A stretch of DNA of 64,000 nt. Origin: Hyaloscypha bicolor E (lineage: Eukaryota > Ascomycota > Leotiomycetes > Helotiales > Hyaloscyphaceae). This document shows positions 25,380 to 36,585 of the stretch, piece by piece (position 1 is the first letter of the stretch; each line of letters begins with the position of its first letter). A program made the translations under genes and the position numbers. The notes beneath the pieces are model-generated. The model worked only from the letters and a program-made list of their open reading frames with translations, did not search any database and was not told the origin of the DNA. The stretch covers positions 992,001-1,056,000 of the forward strand of contig NW_020194554.1 in assembly GCF_002865645.1 (NCBI RefSeq). The letters are read 5' to 3'.

Positions 25380-26680
25380 ACTAGAAGTATTATATTTATA
25401 TTTATAAGATATATTTTATAAATATTAGATAAGGCCTAGTAAAAGCCTAGTAAAAGTACTTATTCTTTTTATTTCTAAAACGAATAAAGAGCTATATCTT
25501 TATATTAATTATTATAAACTTAATTAAGTTATAATTAAGAATTAGTATCCGCTTCCTCTTATTAATAAGACTCTTAACTAGCTCTAAAAAGCCAAGATTT
25601 TTATAAAGCTAGATCTCAAAAATATATATTATTAGATAAGAATTCGTAAAGAATATAAGTAGAAGATAGCTTTTAGGACCTATTATAGCTATTTTAAATA
25701 TCTTATAATACCTTTTGGGCTAGCTAATATACTAGTTATATTTTAAGTATATATTAATACTATATTTATAGAACTTCTGGATTATTTTATAGTTATTTAT
25801 TTAGATAATATCCTTATTTATTCCCGAAATAAAGATAAATATTATAATTATATTTACTAGATACTTATTAGGCTATATAAAAATAACCTGTTTTATAAAC
25901 TTAGTAAATATAAGTTTAATATTAAGGAAATCGAATTTTTGGGCTTTTTTATTAGAATAGAAAATATTTATATGAATTCTAAATAAGTCTATAGTATTAT
26001 TAAATAGCCAGAACTAGAATTATTTTATAATATTTAAGTATTTCTTGAATTTACTAATTTTTATTATAGGTTTATTTACTATTACTTTCCGGTAATTATA
26101 GGCTTAATAGATCTTTTAAAAGAAATAGAAAAGAACCGGAAATCTGGTTTCTTTATATAAATAAATAAAGTAACTAAAAGTTTTAAGACTTTAAAAAAAG
26201 CTTTTACTATAATACCTATCCTAGTCTATTTTAACTTTTCTAAGAAAATTCATATTAAAACTAATATATTAAAATTTATAATTACTAGTACTATTTTATA
26301 ATAAATTAATTCTAGTAATAGCCCGAAAAAATACTAATATCTAATAGTATTCTAGTTCCGGAAACTCTCTAGAGCTAAATATAATTATAGTACTTATAAT
26401 AGAAAGCTATTTGTAATTATTAAAGCCTTTAAGTATTAGTATTATTATTTTAAAGAGTTCAGGTTTATAATTAAGGTTATTATAAACTATAATAACTTCT
26501 AATATTTTATAGAAATAAAATATCCAGAAAGCTATTAAATATATTAGATAATATATCTTATAATATATAATTTTAATATTATTTATTATAGAGGCGCTTT
26601 AAATCTAGTAAATAGATCTAGTAAAAGACCTAATTATAAAAAAGATCTTATTAATATAACTTGGCTTCTAATCTTTTAAA
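25380..26680 (+). pseudogene. Decayed Ty3/gypsy reverse transcriptase and RNase H
   Basis: The plus strand still reads through the standard gypsy RT blocks despite stops. LYLYINYYKLN stands for the block before the palm. FIKLDLKN and the following RIRKEYK precede the IPFGLAN block, and VIYLDNILIYS stands at the catalytic YxDD site with the second Asp changed to Asn. FLGFFI and a FLEFTNFYYRF segment follow, and RNase H traces occupy about 26250-26600. The D-to-N change fits G-to-A RIP. The strand and block order are unambiguous. Confidence 0.88.
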
Positions 26681-26799
26681 ATAAGCTAAAGAAAGCTTTT
26701 ATAATTGCAATTTAGAGATTCTTATAAATATCTAAAGAGTTCTTTCTTTAAAATAAGTATTATTTAATACTTGCTATATTTATAATAACTAAAAAGAAA

Positions 26800-28330
26800 T
26801 ATTTATTATAAAACAAGTAAATAAATTATCTTATAGATCTCTTAACTATAGAATTAGTTAAAAAGTAAGGTATAGAGAAATGTTTTAAAGGCTCTGCTAC
26901 TATAGCTAAGATAATAGGAATATCTATAATTATATTATTTAATAAAACTAAAGATTTCTCGGTTTCCCGAGTTTTTAAATTAGATAATTATAAATATCTA
27001 ATTTCCTATATATAAATATATATAGCTACTAAAAGAGCTATAGTACTAGTTCTTCTATCTAAATCCCTTCTAAATATTATTTAGGTAGCTTAAAGAAATA
27101 ATTCTTAATATTAGAATATTATAAAATAGAGGCTTAGTAAGGAAGATACTAAAAGAAAAGAAATCTAGAAAAATAATTCGGGCTTATTTAGATACTATTC
27201 CAGAATTATTATATCTAATAATTCTGCTTTATATTAAGAAATTATAAAGCTTTATTATAATAACCTAATAGTAGAATATTATAAAATAAAGAAGACTTTT
27301 AAGCTCCTTAGAAGATCTTAATATTAGGAGAATATAAAAGAAGATATTTATAATTATTATTAAGAATATAATATTTACTAGAAAGTTAAGGTAAAGAAGT
27401 ATTTGCTATATAGTCTATTTAGTAATTTACTATAGCCTGAGAGATCCTGAAATAAGATCTTTATAAATTTTATTATAGGTCTACTATTATATAAGAACCT
27501 AGTAAAAAGTTCTAATTTTAATATAATTCTTATAGTTATTAACTAGTATTCTAAAATAGTAAGATATATTATATATTATAAAACTATTAACTTTCCGGAG
27601 CTTACTAAGATTATATAAAAAAATATTTTCTTAATCTTTAGCTTCCCTAATAGAATTATTTCTAATTAAGAAACGGTATTTACTAGCTAGTTCTAGTTTG
27701 CTTTTTATTTCTATTTAATATATAAATAGTATTTAAGTATAGCTTACTATTCTTAAATAAATAATTAGATAAAAAGGCAAAACTAGGCCCTAGAATATTA
27801 CCTGAGATATTATTATAATATCTAAAAAAAATAACTAGTTTAAAAAGTTATTTTTTACGGAATTTATATATAATAACTTAAAATATTAGGTTTTATAAAA
27901 TATATTTTTCTATATATATTATAAATACTATCTTTAATTTCTATAGAATCCTGAGAATAGAATTATAAGAGAGGTACTAGCTATATATAAAAGGCTAGAA
28001 ATTCTTAAAGTAGAATAAAGAAAGCTTAAGAATTTATAGTATTATATATAAAATAACCGAGAAACCTATTATAATAGGTACTAGTTAGCTAAATATTATT
28101 CTAAAAAAGCCTAAGTAATACTATTAATAAAGAATATTAAACTTAAAGCAGGAAAGCTTAAGCTAAAATTTATAGGTTTATTTAGGATTCTTAAATATAT
28201 TAGTAATTTAATATATAAGTTAGAACTACTAAGTATATATAATTATTTATATTTAACTTTCTATATTTCTTTTCTTAAAAAATATATAAGTAAAAAAAAT
28301 TAGAAGCTATATTTATATTTTTTTAAAGAA
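26800..28330 (+). pseudogene. Decayed gypsy integrase
   Basis: A plus-strand frame from about 27420 reads PERS*NKIFINFIIGLP, the start of the integrase core, followed by IVINQYSKIVRYI and later the FGFP-like and YLSIAYYS blocks of the second and third catalytic regions. The acidic residues are partly replaced by Asn through RIP. The zinc-binding HHCC part should lie around 27190-27420 but is hard to read. It leads directly into the chromodomain. Confidence 0.8.
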
Positions 28331-28359
28331 CTTCCGGAATTAATAAATAATAATAAAGA

Positions 28360-28525
28360 ATAAAAATAGGAAATAGAAGCTATTATTAATTATTAATAAA
28401 ATAATAGAAATAAGAAGTAATAATATTTAATTAAATAGAAAGCCTGGCCTAAAAATTATAATACCTAGTTATTTGCTTTTCCTAATCTCGAAAATTTTAA
28501 GAAACTTCTAAAATTATATAACCGA
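28360..28525 (+). pseudogene. Decayed chromodomain at the integrase C-terminus
   Basis: The plus frame reads EIEAIINY, then YLIK and KAWPKNYNT with a final FPNLENFKKLL. This is the order of conserved features of a chromodomain: first strand, YLVKWKG-like core, W-x-P/NNTW-like turn and C-terminal helix. In chromoviruses this domain guides integration toward heterochromatin. Here several Trp codons have become stops. The fold assignment is by motif order. Confidence 0.75.
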
Positions 28526-28529
28526 AACT

Positions 28530-30290
28530 ATAGTTTAAAATCCGAAACTATCTTTTAATAATTTCTTAAAATTAAAAAGAATTCTGGATTACTAAGAAAA
28601 AAGCTACTTAAAAGAAAGAGAAAACCTAAATAGCTAAAAAAAGGCCCGGAATAATAATAAAAACGCTTTTTTCCTAGAGTTTTTTTACTTATAAAGGTTT
28701 TCCAGAATTTTATTAAGGCTTATAAGAATTATATTTAAATTATTAGAAAAAGGTTTAGGATTAAGAAAGATTTATTATAGGTAAACTAGTTATAGATATT
28801 TTAAATAAATAAATTCTAATTCCTATAAATTCCTAATTCCTAAAGCAAAAATATTAAATATTAGCCCTATTTAGGACTTAGTAAAGAATTAGCTAATATT
28901 TTCCGGAATTTGCTTATTTCTTAATAGGATATAGTTATACTATAATAATATTAGTATTAAGAATATTAAGAGAAATAAATAAGAAACTTATAATAGTTAT
29001 ATATATTTTATAAAAAGCCTAAACTTCTAAAATCAGGTCCCGAATAACTATAAATATTATATTATTAGTATTTAAAGTACTAATAATAGACTACTTAGTA
29101 ATTTCTATAGTAAGCTTAGTAATAAGGTTAATATTTTAAAGGTAAATATTATAGTATTTTTTTAAGAAATTAGTAAGTACCTAAATATATTAGAAAAAAC
29201 TTATTTTCGGGATACTAATTTAAATAATATTATTATTTGTCTTATTAAAATAGAAAGAAGAATTCCGAAGCTTATTAGTATTTTTCTAGTTTTTAAAAAC
29301 CTAATTAATAGTATTATTCTTATTAATATAATATTATTTAGGATATACTTTAAGAAATTTCTTAAAAGTTATAATAATATCTTCCTAGAACTAGTAAGCC
29401 TCTAATAAATAATAAGAAATCTGAAATCATATTAGCTTTAATAGATATTAAAGCTAAAGAACTTACTAATATATAAGACTTAGAACTCTTATTATAATAG
29501 TTATAATTCTTCTTATTAGGTACTATAATATATAAGATAAAGAAATTAATAAGTAAATACTTGAAATATTTCAAGTATTTACTAGTAATAGGAAAGAAGG
29601 CTATAAGATTATCTTTATACTTATTATTATATAGATAAATAATAAAGCCAGAAAAAGATATTATAGAATTAATTAAAAATAATTAAAGAAAACTTAGAGA
29701 AGAGTAAAAGAAGAAGCTAGAAAGTAATAATAGAAAAAGTTATTATATATATAGTTATTAGAAAGAAAGAAAATATATAGTAATATAAAGAAATTCTTTT
29801 ATAGAAATAGAGAACTACCTGAATTAATTACTAGTTTTCGAGCTAGTCCTAATCGGAAATTAGTATAACTAATTAATATATACTTCTAGAAGCTTATAAA
29901 TAATCTCTAGAACCTCAGAAATATTTATATGGGTTTCTTATATAAATATTTATTAAATTCTTTCTATATAGCTATTTAGATTATTCTAATACGAGATCTA
30001 ATAAGTAGTATTAATTTTATAGAATAGTATCTTAGTATTTTAGATTAAGTTAATTAGAATACTTAGACCCTAAACGAAATTGCAATTACTAGCTAGCTCC
30101 TATATCTAGGATATAATTACTTTTCTTTCTTGCTTACTTAGCCCTAATCTAATTAGATAATTTTTATATTTATTACCCAGATTATATTAGTAAACCTATC
30201 TCCCAAGATACTAGAAGTTTACCTCGGTTAAATATATAATTAATTAAATATTTTACTAGGATAGATTAATGAATCTTGGGAACAAGATTC
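28530..30290 (+). other. Unexplained 3' segment of the nested gypsy element
   Basis: About 1.75 kb between the chromodomain and the polypurine tract of the right LTR. A typical chromovirus would end shortly after the chromodomain. The stretch has no open plus-strand frame. A 70-codon minus frame at 29362-29574 is AT-driven and unsupported. It may be an untranslated spacer, an extra open frame destroyed by RIP, or captured sequence. Confidence 0.45.
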
Positions 30291-30307
30291 TAGAAAGGAG
30301 GTATAGT

Positions 30308-30605
30308 TATAATATATGCAGGGTCGCACGTGACTTAAGGGCATATAATAAATCTCGGATATTGCGGGTATTAATTAGGGAGATTAAAGGCCCTTTAATA
30401 TTATAACTAACTACTATTTATATTATAAGTATTAGGCTTATAAATTACTAATTATATATATGTTTTCGGGGCCTCCTATTTAGAGAGGGCTTCCCTGGAC
30501 CTTATAAGAGAGACAGAGATTAGTTCTATACTAAATTTAATACTATAGTTTTATAATATACTAATTCATTCTATTATCTTATTGCCTACTAATAAATACC
30601 TTATA
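30308..30605 (+). repeat. 3' LTR of the nested gypsy element
   Basis: 298 bp and identical in length to the left LTR. It retains GC-bearing sites (GCAGGGTCGCACGTGAC) that are mutated in the left copy, so this copy suffered fewer RIP changes at its outer part. Followed by AAAAG. Confidence 0.92.
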
Positions 30606-31421
30606 AAAAGGCTCAGGAATTATATATACTTAAGACTTTAAAAGTAATTTATTAATTTTAGCTTATATATAATAAAGAACTAACTAAAGATAAAGTTAAG
30701 AAACTCTTTATTACTACCTTATATCTCTCTATATAAATAGCTTGCCTATAATACCAAAACCGAGGCTTATTTAAGGCTATTAACCTTTAGAAGAAGAAGG
30801 ATTAATAAGGAGTTTATTTGAATCTTTATAGCTAGCCAAATAAGGGTATTATTAATTACTACTCTCCTATATAGGTAATTAAGGCTAGGGAATATTAGGA
30901 ATAAAAGAAAGTACTAAAAGTAGCTAAGGAGGAGGCGAAATTGGAAAGAAAAATCAAGAGAGCCGCAAATGCCCTCAAAAATAAACTAGAAAAAGAGAGG
31001 AAAGCGAAGAAGAAAGCTATAGGGGGGGCTAAGGCCGCAAGAGGGGAAGGGGAGAAGGAGCGAGCTACGGTGGCCAAAAAGATACTAAAGAAGCAGCCAA
31101 ATTATACTATTCCGAAGGCAAAAAAGGCTGCTCCGAGAGTATTAAATCGGACAAAGGTGCTCCCTAAGGTAAAGGCACCAGTGGAACTACCCGTATAATC
31201 TAATGTAGTTCTGCCAGATCAGGGGATAGTACTAATGGTAGTAGGAGCAAGGAAAATAGCCATACAGATAATTAGTTTACCATAATACTTTAAATAGCTT
31301 TTTTAATTGAAATAATATCGAGTCCTCAATTAATACTACGTATTGCTTCAGTTTTATTATAATCTATTAGATAATTATTAAATACTAATTTTTGGAAGTT
31401 TCGGGAAATCTCGTCAATTCA

Positions 31422-31462
31422 CGTGCTTTTGGTGGGGTCGTGCTTTTGGTAAGGACTTCGGT
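31422..31462. repeat. Right TIR of the pogo element
   Basis: Inverted partner of 21435-21475. Ends GGTAAGGACTTCGGT and is followed by the TA target duplication. Confidence 0.88.
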
Positions 31463-31464
31463 TA

Positions 31465-33640
31465 TTTGAGCCAATTGATAGTTGGTAGCTAGCGTAATTG
31501 GAGCATTGCATGCCCGTTGTCCCAGTATAAAAACCGAGTGTCTTTCTAACTTCCACAGTTCTCTCTTCTCTTTTACTACAGATACTCTCGGTTCTTGATT
31601 CTCGGATCTTAACTCCCAACTTCCGATCCCTGGATTCTTCGATTGCCCGATTCTTCTCCCTAGCTTTTACCCTTGCAGGTAGTTTAGGCAATCCCTCGTC
31701 GTACGCTGCTAATTATCTCGCAGCGGTCTGTCTTTTGTTTTACTCGTCGATAAGCCCTGCTTTGGAGCCCGTAGGGGAGCGGGAGCAGGGACGAGGTGGA
31801 ACACGCGTTCCTTGGCGGTTGCGAAGTCTCGGCCGTAGAACTGGCTGCCTGCGCCTGCGTGGAGCTGGCATAGCACGATCATGAATGCCTCCCCTCTGTC
31901 TCACGGCATCACATGGATCGGCTGTACCCCATGAATTGGTCGTATTGGTTTTTGTTTGCTCCAGGTAGGCCGGGCAAGCCAAGCCATCCGTCCACTCTTT
32001 GCAGTGTCCCGCGGGGCGCCGTCGATTCATTTGACAGCCTCGATTTAGACATGGCAGTCTGCATGCAGAACGCGCTGCTCAAGGGGTGCCTCCTCGTTTC
32101 TCACGGATGCTATCCGCTTTGCTGATCCCGCGCTCATGACCGAGTGTTAACTTGGCGCATCAGGCATGTGTGCATTATCCTTCACTCCGTGTCATGAATT
32201 GATTGGGATCGGTCGAACGGAGTCGAAGTTGCCCACAGTGATCCTGCGGCAGGTGAATGTCCTGTGGCTTGCGGTGCCGTTCGATCCGGTGACAGAGCGT
32301 GAATATGCAGAGCAGAGGCTTTCCTGTCTTGCTAGTGACGGCTGGAGTTTTATCCGGCAGTCTGCAACTGCCACATTTCATATAATGTTATGCTCGTTGG
32401 CTGCAAGCAGTCTGCCGATCGAGAAGTTCAACATATTCAACAACTGTTGACTGCAGCACGCTGTAGCCTGGCTTGTGATGAACTTGGTAACATGGGGTTC
32501 TCACACAAAGGACTTGCCACTTCTTTTGCATCTTCGAAGTCACTGTCAGTCAGCCTCTCGGATAGGATACATTTAGACGCAGAATGATCCTATGACATGG
32601 CTGAGGTAGTAACCTCGATTTATTCGAGGGGGAAAGAGACATTGACGACATGAGGCAGACGTGGCAGAAGATAGTGATTTTATTGGCCTGCAAAGCTTTT
32701 ACAGCTCGGCAGACAAGTAGAGGACCTCGAAGTACGTCATTATCGCCGCAGTAAGGGCCTGATGGGAGAAAATGAGAAATCGACCCGCATTTTGAAAGGC
32801 TGTTGCAGCGTGTAGCTTCAATAGAGACGCTGCCCAAATTGAAACGGACAAAGCTTCGTGGGCTTTATGTCAGATAACAAGACTTGCTTTCATAGGTTCA
32901 GCTGACAGGGGTCCGCAAGTTGGCAATGCATGTATTCATGACTTCTGGAATATTCAGATCCATCTTCGGCTACTGTGCTTGCGATGCTGCAGGCGTGAAG
33001 GAGTTGTACTTTGACAAACCGTTCGAAACGGAGGAACACGGATCCGTGTTTTTCGTTGGGCACAGGTTTTCCCAGTACCCGCCAGTTGGTCCCCGCCCCA
33101 GTAGGAACACACTCCAGAGCAAAGGTGCCCAGGTCAAGTAGCGAATCTCTTACTATTCTGGGCACGGCCATGTCATATGATCTCCTGTCACGATAGTGTA
33201 CTCTCGATACTGGTGGAGTGAGTATGGACCACCGTCCCTGGGATATGTTTAGGGTCTACCAAGGCACCGCAACCAATAAGCTGGTTTATTTCTCGGGGTC
33301 GTCAATGCACTTTCAAACGACACCCAGTTTAACGGACTTCCGGTTATGGGAAACGGAAGCACAGCCATTGATTTCGCCATTTTCGCTGCGAGTACCGACA
33401 ACTAACTTTAGTGGTAAAGTCAGACGTGAGTTAATTTATCCAGGTTAGTCAAATGTCTGAGGCACTATTCATCTGGATAGCCGGCTGGCTCGGACAACGC
33501 CAACACATCTTTTTGGGCACTCTCGGAACATGTCTGAGTATGATACTAAATACGACAGCCCCAAACTTGTTGGTCTTTATTAGAAGTCGATTCTTGTTAG
33601 CGTTTTTCGTTATACTCATTTTATTATATTTCTCTTCTTA
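31465..33640. other. Ordinary-composition stretch without a supported gene
   Basis: Composition becomes normal right at the transposon edge. A TATAAAAA at about 31,523 followed by a C/T-rich stretch looks like a fungal promoter and 5' leader, but no long or recognisable protein follows. Open frames are all under 100 codons, overlap each other on both strands and match no family I know. The stretch could hold a noncoding transcript, an orphan gene with several introns, or a decayed gene. Confidence 0.5.
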
Positions 33641-34040
33641 AGAATAATACTTCTAATATAATAACAACTCCAATATTATTATATTAAAAGGCTTTTATAA
33701 TACTTATTATAATAGAAACTGGTATTTAAATAAGTCTTAATAAATTGGTTAAAATATATTATTATAATAAATTGCATTATTTATAATAATTAATATTACT
33801 AACTTATTAATATAAATAAACTTTAATAAATTAAGGAATTATTAATAGATACTTTTTATTTGGGTTTTTTTCTAAATTAATTAAAACTATTATTTTAAGA
33901 AATAACTTAATTAAATATATTTTTTCTCTTCTAAAAATAAAGCAAGTATTAATAGTTATAGTTTTTCTGTTTTTTTCTAGAATTCTTTTATTTATCTAAG
34001 CCTCAGTTACCTAGCAAATGTATAATTAGCTTTATCTTCT
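33641..34040. other. Small AT island, RIP-like
   Basis: About 400 bp of sharply AT-rich sequence with TA-dominated dinucleotides, bounded on both sides by ordinary DNA. It resembles the transposon area in composition, so it is likely a short decayed repeat. No ends, LTR or TIR could be found. Confidence 0.5.
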
Positions 34041-34667
34041 TTAATTATAGCCAATTGGAGTCCTAGAAGTTTCCTTAGTAACCCGCTGTCTCCTAGGAAA
34101 TGGTAGGTGACATATGATCGTCTTACAAGAGTTCAATCCGATGTGTTCACCCCTTTACTTCTGACAGACTTGCGTGTTCATCGAATCTGTTTGATGAGAT
34201 GAAATGACGACCGTATTTCATCCACCGCGGTGCGCAAGGGAGGAAGATAGTAGCCCACATGGTCACACGTTACGGCTTGCAATTTGAAAGAATTTCCGTG
34301 GCAGCTTTATTCAGGAATGCGGTTTTCCTTTTGGCGAAGAATTAAGTTTATGAAACATGATTTCAGTTTCTCGATAGACCATGGAAGCGTTAGAATTATC
34401 TGGCTTGTTTCTATCATTGGGCTAGAGCGCTTCAAAAAATCCAAATGCTGACCTTGAGAATCATCAAATTCTCCGAGGTAAATGGAATTTTAATTACCAA
34501 TTGCAATTTGAGAGTTAGACTTGAGAACTTCAGCTAACTCAAAAGCATACGCAATCCACTTAACCAGTTGTCTAAGCGAGAAGTGCAGTGAGCCGGCCGA
34601 GCGAGTAATAGTTCCGTCCATCTCTGCATAACTGCATGCCTCACAATGTTGAACGTAACAGGTTGAC
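34041..34667. other. Intergenic, no feature seen
   Basis: Ordinary composition downstream of the nitrilase stop. Probably contains its 3' untranslated region. No supported reading frame. Confidence 0.5.
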
Positions 34668-35715
34668 CTACTTTAAAGCCGGAGTAGCTGCAATCTCATC
34701 ATCCTCCCACAACGGCTTCGAATCTTTCTGCATCTTCAAGATTTCAGGTCTCTTAAAATGTCCATTTGCATCAATATAAACCTTGACCAAATCCAAATCG
34801 TTCAAATTCACCTCCGAAGTGACGATTTGATCGCCCCCTTCCTTCCCCCTCACAGGCCCCGCGATCAACTTGCAAAACGGATGCACTATAGCTGACCAGC
34901 CTCCTCCAACCTCGAGATGTGTTTGCGGCCCTATGTTCTTATCCAGCCATTCCAAACACGCCTCATCTACGTAGTTGGATGCGCAGATGACAAAGACTTG
35001 AGCTGTTAGTGCGTGGTTCTTGGCTAGCGCTTCGATCTGGATGTCTGCGACGGCCTCGAAGCCTTCAGTTGTGGACAGTGCTGGCCATGCTGCTGCGAGG
35101 ATTTGGTGCCCGGATTCAATGAGCGACTGGCGGGCCAGATTCATCGTGTTCTCCCAACAGCACAAGCCTCCCACGGTGAAGCCCTCGCTCTCACTACGGT
35201 CGAATCCATAAGTCCGTAACGTGTGCCCCGAGCCTTGAGACCATATGTAGCGTTCGGCATAAGTTGGTTGCAGCTTTCTATGGGTGCCCAATAAGGTTCC
35301 AGCCGAGTCTATGAATACCAATGAGTTAAAGAGCTGATGGCCTCCTTTGACTCTCTGGGAGACCCCAAGCACTATTCCCACTTTTGCTGCTTTGCAAACC
35401 TCTCTCACTCCCGCGAGATCTCCTCCCGAGGCACTGACCACTACCGATTGCCGTCCATACTCTATGATTGCTGATACCTGTGCTGGTGGCGCGTATGAGT
35501 TGAGGAAGTACTGGCAAGGAGTCAGGAGAGTCTCATGAGGGAAGCAATGTACCCACGGGAAATCCTGGGACGAAAACTTCAGGGAAAACTAACAGCTCCA
35601 CATTCTGTTTGCCTGCCTCTTCGATCAAGGAAACAACCTTTTGTAATGTCTCTATCTTCTTCATGTAAATTGGCGCTGCATGCATCGCTCCAACTTTGAC
35701 TTTCTGGTCTGTCAT
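34668..35715 (-). CDS. Nitrilase (carbon-nitrogen hydrolase family)
   Basis: Two exons (35557-35715 and 34668-35510) are joined across a 46-bp intron (35511-35556, GTGGGT...CCAG) and encode 333 residues, the usual size for nitrilases. The start is the ATG at 35715, giving MTDQKVKVGAMHAAP, the normal N-terminal strand. The catalytic triad of the family is visible: Glu46 in LLVFPEVFVPGFP, Lys132 in HRKLQPTYAER and Cys171 in GGLCCWENT. Nitrilases hydrolyse organic nitriles to the acid and ammonia. The HRKLQPTYAERYIW block and LNLARQ-like helix place it with fungal and plant aliphatic nitrilases or cyanide hydratases rather than amidases. The substrate cannot be decided. It is divergent from the phosphatase gene at 37289. 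Confidence 0.93.
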
Positions 35716-36585
35716 CTCTGCGCAATGAGATGAAACGAGTACAGACACCTGGATTTATTGGGTCAAAACCAACTTTGATCTTTTCGATAAGGTGACAGGC
35801 AAGTCTGCTAACGAGTGACAGTTATCTTCGGATTGATATGTAGAATCTCGTATAATCTCGTCCAAATGTAAGTTAAAGAGTAAAGACTCACAGAAGGATT
35901 GGAGCTATATTTATTCAAGGACCCGCGATGGGAACAAAGGTGCCGATTTTCGGAAGAGATTCCGAAGGTGGAGAGTCGGACACCCTATAAACTTTTGTGG
36001 GCTGATCGATCAGCAGCCAACATGCGTTTTAATTCTTTCAATGAAAGAAAGATATAGCTAGTTAAGATAGATTAATTACTCCTTCTCACAAGGGTAAGCA
36101 AGCTTTTATTCTATAGATATAATATTAGAAATGCTCAAATAAACCCCTATCCAGCCAGCTCCAGGAGCTATCCTAATTAGGATTATGCATCTTGATACGC
36201 CAAATCCAGGCTCAACTCCTTGTCAACTTTCTTTTATGTATCTCTCTAGGACCGTACAAGGGCATCTCTAGTAGGGCGCTCGAGGAATTGAGGTCCGTTG
36301 CCAATTGCAATTTGAGAGCTAAACTAAGGCGTAAGTCTTGTCTCTGTGTTCAATTTGGAGCCTCATGAGGACGAATTCCACGGAACAGGAGATCGGGCAG
36401 CTTGCAGAGAAAGGGAAATCGTCTTTGAAAACGTTGATTTTTTGACACGCAACGTTCTCAAACTTCTAGGACAAGAAATCACTGCGTATATGAACTGGAA
36501 CTGGAATGTCTGCCATGCTACCCCTAAGCACTCTCGCTTACTCGTACTCCGTAGTACTCGTATTCGCCGGAAAATGTAAAACGAA
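35716..36585. other. Upstream region of the nitrilase
   Basis: Divergent intergenic sequence with a short AT-rich patch near 36040-36150. A 77-codon plus frame at 36346 lacks family resemblance and starts without support, so it is left out. The nitrilase promoter should lie in the first few hundred bases, but no specific site is evident. Confidence 0.5.

Larger units (their letters stand above)
22772..30605 (+). mobile_element. Chromodomain Ty3/gypsy retrotransposon nested in the pogo transposase
   Basis: A 7834-bp element with two 298-bp LTRs (22772-23069 and 30308-30605) and a 5-bp target duplication AAAAG at 22767-22771 and 30606-30610. A purine-rich tract near 30292-30301 precedes the right LTR, fitting a plus-strand polypurine tract. 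Inside are, in order, gag-like sequence, protease region, reverse transcriptase, RNase H, integrase and a chromodomain, which places it among chromoviruses. All frames are broken, mostly by TAG and TAA. About 1.75 kb beyond the chromodomain is unexplained. Confidence 0.9.
21508..31198 (+). pseudogene. Pogo/Fot1-type DDE transposase, split by a retrotransposon
   Basis: The ATG at 21508 opens a frame beginning MARIDKSARITKAIS, resembling the N-terminal psq-type helix-turn-helix of Fot1-like transposases, and stops after about 40 codons. Downstream the same kind of protein can be followed through stops: a KEFLIEF block near 22060 and the NIGLF.PL block near 22520 match the DDE domain. At 22771 the gypsy element interrupts it. 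The protein resumes at 30611 and ends with a Lys/Glu/Ala-rich tail (about 30941-31198), the usual basic C-terminus of this family. The last 85 codons are free of stops, unlike the centre. No functional transposase is encoded. Confidence 0.82.
21435..31462 (+). mobile_element. Pogo/Fot1-type DNA transposon, interrupted by a gypsy element
   Basis: Terminal inverted repeats of 41 bp lie at 21435-21475 and 31422-31462 (left starts ACCGAACTCCCTATCAAAAG) and agree at 36 of 41 positions. They are flanked by TA at 21433-21434 and 31463-31464, the target of Tc1/mariner/pogo elements. Subtracting the inserted gypsy element leaves about 2.2 kb, a usual size for Fot1-like transposons. The transposase relic starts at 21508. 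The TIRs and the first and last few hundred bases are nearly free of RIP, while the interior is badly damaged. Confidence 0.88.

Noticed and set aside
29362..29574. 70-codon minus-strand frame rich in Ile, Tyr, Asn and Lys
   Set aside because: The composition is what AT-rich RIP sequence gives by chance. It lies inside the gypsy element on the wrong strand.
31740..33448. Several 60-96 codon frames on both strands
   Set aside because: They overlap each other, lack motifs and good starts, and cannot be linked by splice sites into a recognisable protein.
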